A stretch of DNA of 64,000 bases, from positions 62,001-126,000 of the forward strand of contig CAVWVB010000001.1 of the NCBI GenBank assembly GCA_963758365.1, in the 5' to 3' direction. The notes under the pieces were generated by a model that had not been told where the DNA came from, ran no database searches, and saw only the letters and a program-made list of their open reading frames with translations. This document shows, one piece after another, positions 57,661 through 64,000 of the stretch (the first letter of the stretch is position 1; each line of letters starts with the position of its first letter). Source of the DNA: Dokdonella_A sp963758365 (GTDB taxonomy: Bacteria > Pseudomonadota > Gammaproteobacteria > Xanthomonadales > Rhodanobacteraceae). The translations under genes were made by a program, and so were the position numbers.

Positions 57661-59187
57661 GTGGCGAGGCCCAAACCGATCCTTCTGCTGATCCTCGACG
57701 GCTGGGGTCATCGTGCGGAGCGCGCGCACAATGCGATTGCCCAGGCCGACTGTCCAAACTGGCAGCGCCTGCTCGCCGAGTGCCCGCACACGCTGGTCGA
57801 CACCCACGGCGAGCACGTGGGTCTGCCCGCCGGGCAGATGGGGAATTCCGAAGTCGGACACATGAACATCGGTGCGGGCCGCATCGTCTATCAGGATCTG
57901 ACCCGCATCGACGCCGCGATCGCGGATCGCAGCTTCTTCGCCAATCCGGCCCTGGTCGGTGCCTGTGACGCGGTGAAACGCGCCGCTGGAACGCTCAACA
58001 TCCTCGGCCTCGTATCGACCGGCGGCGTGCACAGTCAGGAAACGCACATCCTCGCAATGCTCGACCTCGCCGCACGCAGCGGCGTCGAACGCATCGCCGT
58101 GCATGCGTTCCTCGATGGGCGCGACACGCCGCCGCGCAGTGCGCGCGCTTCGCTGAAGCGGCTCGAGGCCAAATGCGCGGAGCTGCCCAACGCATTCGTT
58201 GCCACGATCAGCGGACGCTATTACGCGATGGACCGCGACCATCGCTGGGATCGCGTGAAGCTTGCCTACGACGCGATCGCGGACGGCGCCGCGCAGTTCG
58301 CCGCGAACGGCGCGCTGGCGGCGCTGGAAATGGCCTACGCACGCGGCGAGAACGACGAGTTCGTCAAGCCGACGATCACGCGCGCCGGCTGCCACCTTCG
58401 CGACGGCGACGCGGTCGTGTTCATGAATTTCCGTGCCGACCGCGCACGCGAACTGTCGCATGCATTCGTGGATGCCGATTTCGAGGGCTTCGCCCGCGAA
58501 CGCAGCATCGTGCTGTCCGCCTTCGTCACCTTGACCGAATACGAGAAGGGACTCGCCGCCACCGCGATCGCGTTCGAACCGCAATCGATGCACAACTCGC
58601 TGGGCGAATATCTGTCCGCGCTCGGCCTGACCCAGTTGCGCATCGCGGAGACCGAGAAGTACGCGCATGTGACCTTCTTCTTCTCGGGTGGCCGCGAGGC
58701 TCCGTTTGCGGGCGAGGAACGGGTCCTCGTTCCCAGCCCGAAAGTCGCGACCTACGATCTCAAGCCCGAGATGAGCCTGCCCGAACTCACGGATCGCCTG
58801 GTGGCGGCGATCGCTGCGCGCCAGTTCGATTTCATCGTCTGCAATATCGCCAATCCCGACATGGTCGGTCATACCGGCAACGAAGCCGCGGCGATCAGGG
58901 CGGCCGAGGCGGTCGATGTCGCACTGGGCCGTCTCACTGCGGCAATCCGCGCGAGCGGCGGCGAGATGCTGGTCAGCGCGGATCACGGCAATCTCGAACA
59001 GATGCTCGATGCGGATGGCGTTGCACACACCCAGCATACGGTCGGTCCGGTGCCGCTGGTCTACGTCGGCCGCAAGGCGATCCTGCATCGCGGCGCGTTG
59101 CGCGACCTCGCGCCGAGCGTGCTGGCGCTGATGGATCTGCCGCAGCCGCCCGAGATGAGCGGACACAGCCTCGTCGAATTCTCCTAG
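57661..59187 (+). CDS. gpmI: 2,3-bisphosphoglycerate-independent phosphoglycerate mutase
   Basis: A 508-residue manganese-dependent glycolytic enzyme. ILLLILDGWGHRAERAHNAI gives the first metal Asp, the phosphoserine is in GQMGNSEVGHMNIGAGRI, and HAFLDGRDTPPRS, FMNFRADRAREL, NIANPDMVGHTGN and VSADHGNLEQM are the other family motifs. The length is near E. coli GpmI (514). The GTG start at 57661 is in the family-typical place. It is followed by envC and ctpA, as in many proteobacteria. Confidence 0.97.
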   Translation: MARPKPILLLILDGWGHRAERAHNAIAQADCPNWQRLLAECPHTLVDTHGEHVGLPAGQMGNSEVGHMNIGAGRIVYQDLTRIDAAIADRSFFANPALVGACDAVKRAAGTLNILGLVSTGGVHSQETHILAMLDLAARSGVERIAVHAFLDGRDTPPRSARASLKRLEAKCAELPNAFVATISGRYYAMDRDHRWDRVKLAYDAIADGAAQFAANGALAALEMAYARGENDEFVKPTITRAGCHLRDGDAVVFMNFRADRARELSHAFVDADFEGFARERSIVLSAFVTLTEYEKGLAATAIAFEPQSMHNSLGEYLSALGLTQLRIAETEKYAHVTFFFSGGREAPFAGEERVLVPSPKVATYDLKPEMSLPELTDRLVAAIAARQFDFIVCNIANPDMVGHTGNEAAAIRAAEAVDVALGRLTAAIRASGGEMLVSADHGNLEQMLDADGVAHTQHTVGPVPLVYVGRKAILHRGALRDLAPSVLALMDLPQPPEMSGHSLVEFS

Positions 59188-59189
59188 GA

Positions 59190-60362
59190 ATGCGCAGCAT
59201 GTCGGCCACGCTCCATGCGGTAGGCCTTGCCGCTGCGCTCGGATGCTGCGTCGCGAACGCGCAGATTGCAGACCCGGCGACGCATCCGGCACAGGAGCGC
59301 GCGGCGAAACAGAAACTCGATGCCGTGCGTGCCGAAATCAAGGCGCTCACCGAGCAGCAGCGCGCGGCGACCGGCGAGCGCAGCCAGGCCGAGCGCAGTC
59401 TGCGCGACAAGGAACTCGCACTCGCGGCCGTCGCGCGCGACGTGCACATGCTCGATGACCAGCTTGCCGTGCAGCAGCAACAGCTCGATGATCTCAACCT
59501 GCGGCGCGCACGCCTCGAGGTCGCACTGAAATCGCAGCGATCCGAACTCGCCGCCCTGTTGCGCTCGGCGTATGCGCTGGGTCGCAACGAGGAACTGAAA
59601 CTGCTGCTGCAGCAGGACGATGTCGCGGCGATCGCGCGCGTGCTCGCGTACCATCGCTATTTCCAGCGCGCACAGGTCGGCCGCATCGACTCCCTGCAGG
59701 CGGATCTCGGACGACTCGCCGAAGTGCAGGCATCGATCGAGACTGCGACGCGTGCGCTCGCCGCGACGCGCGCCGCGCGCGCCGCCGAGGCAACGCGGCT
59801 CGAATCCGAACGCCGCGAGCGCGGGAAACTCGTTGCGACCCTGGACGCGCGCTTTGCGGATCGCAAGGCGCGCATTGCCGCGCTCGGCAAGAACGAATCC
59901 GCACTCAACGAACTGCTCGAGCGCTTGCGCGACGTGTTTGCCGACATTCCGAAACAGTTCGGCGGCGAACGCTCCTTTGCGTCCGCGCGCGGCACGCTGG
60001 CTTGGCCGTTGCGCGGCAGAATCGTCACCGCATTCGGCGCCATCGACGATTCCGGGCGCAGGAGCAGCGGCATTCTGCTCGCCGCCAGAACCGGCAGCGC
60101 GGTACACGCGGTCTCGCATGGTCGCGTCGCGTTCGCCGAGTGGATGCGCGGATACGGGCTCATGATCATCGTCGATCATGGCGACGGTTACCTCAGCCTC
60201 TACGGATGCAACGAATCGCTGCTCAAGGACGTCGGCGACTGGGTCGATGCGGGACAGACGATAGCGACCAGCGGCGCCAGCGGCGGCCAGAAGATCCCGG
60301 GTCTGTATTTCGAGTTGCGCGCGAAGGGCAAGGCGGTCGACCCGCGCGGCTGGCTGCGCTGA
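59190..60362 (+). CDS. envC: EnvC-like murein hydrolase activator
   Basis: A 390-residue exported protein: signal peptide (LHAVGLAAALGCCVANAQ), two long coiled-coil stretches rich in Ala/Arg/Glu (about 35-250), then a degenerate LytM/M23 domain. Where an active M23 enzyme has the zinc His and the HLHFE motif, this one has RSSGILLAA and GLYFEL, and the usual YGHL is YGCNE. Loss of these ligands is characteristic of EnvC, which activates amidases at the septum without cutting murein itself. ATG at 59190 is two bases after the gpmI stop; ATG at 59199 is possible. Confidence 0.92.
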   Translation: MRSMSATLHAVGLAAALGCCVANAQIADPATHPAQERAAKQKLDAVRAEIKALTEQQRAATGERSQAERSLRDKELALAAVARDVHMLDDQLAVQQQQLDDLNLRRARLEVALKSQRSELAALLRSAYALGRNEELKLLLQQDDVAAIARVLAYHRYFQRAQVGRIDSLQADLGRLAEVQASIETATRALAATRAARAAEATRLESERRERGKLVATLDARFADRKARIAALGKNESALNELLERLRDVFADIPKQFGGERSFASARGTLAWPLRGRIVTAFGAIDDSGRRSSGILLAARTGSAVHAVSHGRVAFAEWMRGYGLMIIVDHGDGYLSLYGCNESLLKDVGDWVDAGQTIATSGASGGQKIPGLYFELRAKGKAVDPRGWLR

Positions 60363-60615
60363 ACGCGGCGTGCCGTTCCGGTATCGCGGCGCCTGACCGC
60401 ACGTTGGTCCGGTGCGGCCGGGGCAGGGCAGGCCTGGGTCCGCCACGCTCGCAGTGTGGCCGCAGCGCGGGTCCGTCCCGAACCGGGCCGTTGCGCCGGG
60501 GCCGTCCGGCGCAAGGGATCGGCGGGAACGCTTTGCGCGCGCAGCGGTCGCAGTCCTCACGCCGTGCTAACGCGATGCGGCGTTACACTGGCGCCCTTGC
60601 CCAGAGGTCCGTTCG

Positions 60616-62013
60616 ATGCGTCCATGCGCCCCCCTGCTGCTCCTGTTGACCCTCGCATCGATGGGGGTCCTGGCCGATCCGCCCGCCCCCGCATCGTCGT
60701 CTGCGCCCGCGGCTGCTGCGCCGGCCACGAAAGCGCCGGCCACGAAACCGCCCGTCGCGAAAGCGCCCGCGCCGGCCGCGGACACGCTCGATCTCGCCGA
60801 CATCCGTGCGTTCACCGCGGTCTACAGCCTGGTCAAGCAGGCCTACGTCGAAAAGGTCGATGACCACCGCCTGATGCAATCGGCGATCCGCGGCCTGCTC
60901 GCGGGTCTCGATCCACACAGCGAATACCTCGACGAAACCGAGTTGCAGGATCTCACCGAAGACACCACGGGTAGCTACAACGGCCTCGGTATCGAGGTGC
61001 TGCAGGTCGCCGGGACCTTGCGCGTCGTCGCACCACTCGATGGTTCGCCGGCCGAGCGCGCCGGCGTCAAGTCCGGCGACGTGATCGTGCGCATCGACGG
61101 CCGGCCGGTGCAGTCGGACGATCTGGACGGAGCGATCGCGCGCCTGCGTGGAGCGCCGGGCACACAGATCACCCTGAACGTGCTGCACGAGAAGGAAAGC
61201 GTTCCGGTCGACATCACGCTGAAGCGCGAGGTGATCCGCGTCGCGAGCGCGAACGGACGCCTGCTCGAGCCCGGCTACGCGTATCTGCGCGTCAGCCAGT
61301 TCCAGGCCGAGACCGGCAGCCAGCTGCGCAAGCGCATCGAGCGTCTGGTCGCCGACAACAAGGCGCCGCTGCGCGGCGCGGTGCTGGACCTGCGCAGCAA
61401 TCCGGGCGGTCTGTTGACCGCGGCGGTCGAGATCAGCGACGAGTTCCTCGACAGCGGCGTGATCGTGACCACGCGCGGCCGCATCAAGGAATCGGAGATG
61501 AGCTTCCATGCGACGCCGGGCGATCTGCTCGGCGGCGCGCCGCTGGTCGTGCTGATCGACAACGGCACCGCGTCGGCCGCGGAGATCGTCGCCGGCGCGC
61601 TCAAGGACAACCACCGCGCGCTGCTGATGGGGCGGCGCACGTTCGGCAAGGGCTCGGTGCAGACGGTGTTGCCGCTCGATGCCGAGCATGCGGTGAAACT
61701 GACGACCGCGCGTTACTACACGCCGAGCGGAATCTCGATCCAGGCCGCAGGCATCCAGCCCGATATCGCACTGGCCGATCTTGCGCTGAGCCAGCGCGAA
61801 AGCGAACCGGTTCCGACCTTCGGCGAACGCGACCTGCGCAACCATCTCAAGGGCAACGACGAAGCCCATGGTCCGGTCACGCCGCGCGCGGCGGATCGCG
61901 ACCTGGAGCAGGACTATGCCCTCAACGAGGCGCTCAACGCGCTCAAGGCGATGGCATTGCGCAGCGCGCCGCCGGCTCCCGCGAGCGCGGGTGGTGACAG
62001 CCGCAAGGGTTGA
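60616..62013 (+). CDS. ctpA: C-terminal processing peptidase (S41 family)
   Basis: A 465-residue periplasmic serine protease: signal peptide (MRPCAPLLLLLTLASMGVLA), a low-complexity Ala/Pro/Lys linker to about residue 55, a helical region, a PDZ domain at about 115-200 (GLGIEVLQVAGTLRVVAPLD, SGDVIVRIDGRPVQSDD), and the S41 core. The catalytic Ser is in DNGTASAAEIVAGAL and the Lys in RRTFGKGSVQTV. Such proteases trim or degrade periplasmic proteins, often murein hydrolases. It follows envC after about 250 bases and is likely part of the gpmI-envC-ctpA group. Confidence 0.95.
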   Translation: MRPCAPLLLLLTLASMGVLADPPAPASSSAPAAAAPATKAPATKPPVAKAPAPAADTLDLADIRAFTAVYSLVKQAYVEKVDDHRLMQSAIRGLLAGLDPHSEYLDETELQDLTEDTTGSYNGLGIEVLQVAGTLRVVAPLDGSPAERAGVKSGDVIVRIDGRPVQSDDLDGAIARLRGAPGTQITLNVLHEKESVPVDITLKREVIRVASANGRLLEPGYAYLRVSQFQAETGSQLRKRIERLVADNKAPLRGAVLDLRSNPGGLLTAAVEISDEFLDSGVIVTTRGRIKESEMSFHATPGDLLGGAPLVVLIDNGTASAAEIVAGALKDNHRALLMGRRTFGKGSVQTVLPLDAEHAVKLTTARYYTPSGISIQAAGIQPDIALADLALSQRESEPVPTFGERDLRNHLKGNDEAHGPVTPRAADRDLEQDYALNEALNALKAMALRSAPPAPASAGGDSRKG

Positions 62014-62014
62014 C

Positions 62015-62044
62015 CCGGTTCGCCGCGCGCTGCGCGCGAACCGG
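62015..62044. terminator. Stem-loop between convergent ctpA and DUF1820 genes
   Basis: A 9-base-pair stem (CCGGTTCGC with GCGAACCGG) and a 12-base loop directly after the ctpA stop and 14 bases before the DUF1820 stop. It has no T-tract, so it may be a weak or factor-assisted bidirectional terminator. Confidence 0.45.
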
Positions 62045-62057
62045 TTCGGGTCCGGCG

Positions 62058-62384
62058 CTATTTGGGTCTCGGCGGCGCGACCGGAAACGGCATGATCTTG
62101 TCGCCGCTGACCGCGTCGCGGATCGCAAGCGGACCGCGACGCGTGACTTCCTCGATACGCACGATCGCCTGGATCGGCACATGCAGCACGCTCGTATCCT
62201 TGAACTCCTCGCGCAGGCGTTCCTCGGCCGGATCGACGACGAGGTTTTCGCCGGGCGCATCGAATACGAGGTCGCCGACCTCGGTGAATCCCCACAGCGC
62301 GCTCGACGCGACGTGCCGCGCATGCAGTTCGATGCTCTTGCCCTGCGAGAGAAAGGTGACTTTGTAGAGTTTGTTCTTGCGCAT
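62058..62384 (-). CDS. DUF1820 family protein
   Basis: A 108-residue cytoplasmic protein, MRKNKLYKVTFLSQGKSIEL at the start, then HVASSALWGFTEVGDLVFDA, LREEFKDTSVLHVPIQAIVR and a Pro-rich end. This is the compact DUF1820 family of unknown function found across gammaproteobacteria. ATG at 62384 is the family start; open sequence upstream belongs to a heptamer-repeat region. The gene is convergent with ctpA. Confidence 0.88.
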   Translation of the reverse strand: MRKNKLYKVTFLSQGKSIELHARHVASSALWGFTEVGDLVFDAPGENLVVDPAEERLREEFKDTSVLHVPIQAIVRIEEVTRRGPLAIRDAVSGDKIMPFPVAPPRPK

Positions 62385-62389
62385 GGAAG

Positions 62390-62462
62390 GCCGGGAACCG
62401 GAATGCGGGATTCGGAACCCGGAGCTTCCGCTTTCCAATCCTGAATCTCAAATCCCGATCCG
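62390..62462. repeat. Facing GGGATT/C-type clusters upstream of the DUF1820 gene
   Basis: At 62390-62422 the plus strand carries CGGGAACCGGAATGCGGGAT and a further TCGGAACCCGG. At about 62436-62462 it carries CCAATCCTGAATCTCAAATC followed by CCGATCC, the reverse-strand form. The layout matches the pyrE/exoA and hslV/hslU clusters but the units are more degenerate. Confidence 0.5.
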
Positions 62463-62539
62463 GTCATGGAGCACGTGGCGCGTCTGTGCCGCGACCATGC
62501 GAGCTGAAAAAGTCCAGGACGGACGCTTTCCGTATCCTG

Positions 62540-63223
62540 CTAGCCGCGCAGGCGCCGCTTCACGGCCGGTTTCGACAACAGCGCGAGCACGATGCCGATC
62601 AGGAACCCCGCGATGTGGGTGCCCCAGGCAACCGCGCCGAACGCGGGGCCGACATAGGTGAACAGCAATTGCAGCGCGGCCCAGAACCCGATCAGCAAGG
62701 GTGCCGGGATGCGCACGAATTCGAGGAACATGCCGAGCGGCAGCACGAGGCCGAGGCGCGCGCGCGGAAACAGCGCGAGATAGGTACCGACGATGCTCGA
62801 TACGGCACCGCTGGATCCGATGATCGGCGCGTTCGTGCCGACCAGGGTCAGCGCGCCGACCAGGTTCGCGAGAGCGCCGCCGAGCACGAACAGCGCGAGA
62901 AAGCGCGCCGAACCGAGCGCGCGTTCAGCCGGCACGCCGAACACGATCAGGAACAGCAGATTGCCGGTCAGGTGCAGCCAGTCCGCATGGATGAAGATCG
63001 CGGTGACCAGGCGCGCGGCGCGCAATTCGGTCAACTGCTGCAGCCAGGGCGCCTGCGCGTCGAGCAAGGTCGCGGGAACGGTTCCCCAATGCGTGAGCAC
63101 CGCGAGGCGTTGCGCAGGCGGCAGGCTCGCGAGCCAGACGAACACGACCACGCAGGCGGCGACGACCAGCAGGGTGGCCCAGGGCGGTGCCGGTCTGCGC
63201 CGGCTGGGCAACTGGACGAACAC
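62540..63223 (-). CDS. Rhomboid family intramembrane serine protease
   Basis: A 227-residue membrane protein with about six helices. The first conserved block is FIHADWLHLTGNLLFLIVFG. The catalytic Ser is in IIGSSGAVSSIVGTY and the catalytic His in AVAWGTHIAGFLIGI, so the dyad is complete. It would cleave transmembrane substrates in the inner membrane; none can be named. The next gene on the same strand, GspB-like, ends about 135 bases upstream. Confidence 0.93.
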   Translation of the reverse strand: MFVQLPSRRRPAPPWATLLVVAACVVVFVWLASLPPAQRLAVLTHWGTVPATLLDAQAPWLQQLTELRAARLVTAIFIHADWLHLTGNLLFLIVFGVPAERALGSARFLALFVLGGALANLVGALTLVGTNAPIIGSSGAVSSIVGTYLALFPRARLGLVLPLGMFLEFVRIPAPLLIGFWAALQLLFTYVGPAFGAVAWGTHIAGFLIGIVLALLSKPAVKRRLRG

Positions 63224-63360
63224 GGCGGCCGGTCCGGGGGGTGGCCTAGCGGACTGAAACGTTCATGTGCAGGGTGGATCGCGCCTGAATCGCGGGCGCC
63301 GGACGCGGGCCCGCGGCGGCACCCGCGGCGCGGCCATTCCGAAATGCGCGGGGCCGTCCA

Positions 63361-64000
63361 CTAGCGGCCGTCTCGCGGGTAGACGAAGCGCTTGCCCTTG
63401 AGGTCGAGCACGATGCCGTCGGCGCGGATCTCGCGCAGGATCAGGCCGTCGCCGAGATCGTCGCCTTCGACATGGCGCTCGCCGTCGATCACGACGAAGC
63501 GGTCCTGCGGCGCGTCGGCATACACATGCAGGGTCATCGCGAGCGCGGGTATGTCCTTGCGTGTCGAATACGGCAACTCCCAGATCGAGGGCAGGGCCGG
63601 CGCGGACGATCGCCGCGCGACCGCGGCGGGCGCGGTCGCCGGTCTCGCGACGCCGGGCACGTGCGGCGGCGGTGCCGGCTTCGGCGCAGCGGCCGCCGGT
63701 TGCGTGTCCATGGCGCGGGTATGCGGCGCGGTCGCGGTCGCGGGCGCATTCGGCGCCGCGTTCGTGCGCGCCGCGTGCGGTGCGCCCACGAGTGCGGACG
63801 GCGGCAGGTTTGCGACCGAACCGGGCCGGTTGCCCGCGAGCGGCGTCGCCGGCAGTGCGGTGGCCGGCGCGGGCCGGGCTCGCTGCGCAGGGGCCGCAGG
63901 CGCGCGCGCCACGGGCTCGCGCCGGGCCAGCGGATTGCGCGCAACCGGAGCGTGCGGCGTGGGCGCCGCGACGTGCGGTGGAGCGGCCGCCGGCGTCGCG
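63361..64000 (-). CDS. gspB: GspB-like type II secretion protein (5' part beyond window)
   Basis: The last 213 codons of a gene entering from the right edge. A long Ala/Pro/Arg-rich linker is followed by a C-terminal GspB domain: LPSIWELPYSTRKDIPALAM, TLHVYADAPQDRFVVIDGER, and GLILREIRADGIVLDLKGKR near the end. GspB works with GspA to assemble the outer-membrane secretin of the type II secretion system through peptidoglycan. The linker composition (Pro/Ala) is normal for the periplasmic spacer of this family. The membrane helix and start are not in the window, so the call rests on the C-terminal domain. Confidence 0.8.
   Translation of the reverse strand, partial: ATPAAAPPHVAAPTPHAPVARNPLARREPVARAPAAPAQRARPAPATALPATPLAGNRPGSVANLPPSALVGAPHAARTNAAPNAPATATAPHTRAMDTQPAAAAPKPAPPPHVPGVARPATAPAAVARRSSAPALPSIWELPYSTRKDIPALAMTLHVYADAPQDRFVVIDGERHVEGDDLGDGLILREIRADGIVLDLKGKRFVYPRDGR

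Noticed and set aside
60583..62451. A 622-codon minus-strand frame antisense to ctpA
   Set aside because: The sense strand encodes a complete S41 protease. The antisense frame is Arg/Gln/Asp-rich without a domain.

Overview
This is a GC-rich (outside the rRNA genes) chromosomal window from a gammaproteobacterium of the order Lysobacterales (Xanthomonadales), most like the Rhodanobacteraceae/Dokdonella side of that group. The placement rests on the 16S rRNA, the coaBC-dut-algC/xanA order with a membrane-anchored sugar phosphomutase, the lptM-dapF-DUF484-xerC-hslVU-DUF971-ubiE neighbourhood, and the speE/speA pair. It is a recollection-based inference; no database search was run. No prophage, insertion sequence, CRISPR array or defence island is visible. 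This is mostly core chromosome with a few less-described gene pairs.

Layout. 1-5.7 kb: a minus-strand sixA-yceI-PLD lipoprotein unit, an EF-hand protein, an orphan ParA ATPase, gamma-glutamyltransferase and a small PGPGW membrane protein. 5.9-8.8 kb: divergent speE and speA (polyamines). 8.8-11.4 kb: a beta-hydroxyacid dehydrogenase and a secreted PQQ-type sugar dehydrogenase with a short C-terminal tag. 11.5-16 kb: argS with a SPOR protein, radC with an HD-like protein. 16.2-20.5 kb: coaBC-dut-algC. 20.5-24 kb: DUF4124 protein, pyrE, exoA and ampG. 24-28 kb: anmK, an M23 peptidase and tyrS. 28.2-34.1 kb: a complete rrn operon (16S, tRNA-Ala, tRNA-Ile, 23S, 5S) with two tandem promoters, boxA elements, RNase III-type processing stems and a terminator.

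34.4-44.4 kb is the least standard part. It holds a 1140-residue membrane protein with a long ankyrin array, a Kef-type antiporter coupled to a DprE1-like FAD oxidase and a DprE2-like SDR, a small membrane protein, and a divergent pair of an N-terminally extended RimK ATP-grasp ligase and a GNAT acetyltransferase. 44.4-54.7 kb: a 2-TM protein, lptM, dapF, DUF484, xerC, hslV, hslU, an unknown gene, DUF971, the LemA/DUF2207 pair and ubiE. 55-64 kb: an M28 lipoprotein peptidase, a secreted repeat protein, gpmI-envC-ctpA, DUF1820, a rhomboid protease and the C-terminal part of a GspB-like type II secretion protein.

Functional themes. Cell-wall turnover is well represented: ampG and anmK recycle muropeptides, the M23 peptidase and EnvC act on or regulate murein, and CtpA and the SPOR protein act in the periplasm. 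Polyamine synthesis runs from arginine through agmatine (speA) to spermidine (speE). Lysine/DAP (dapF), pyrimidine (pyrE, dut) and CoA (coaBC) steps are also present. The observations most worth checking are the RimK/GNAT pair, the DprE1/DprE2-like pair with Kef, and three intergenic sites with facing clusters of a GGGAAT-type heptamer.
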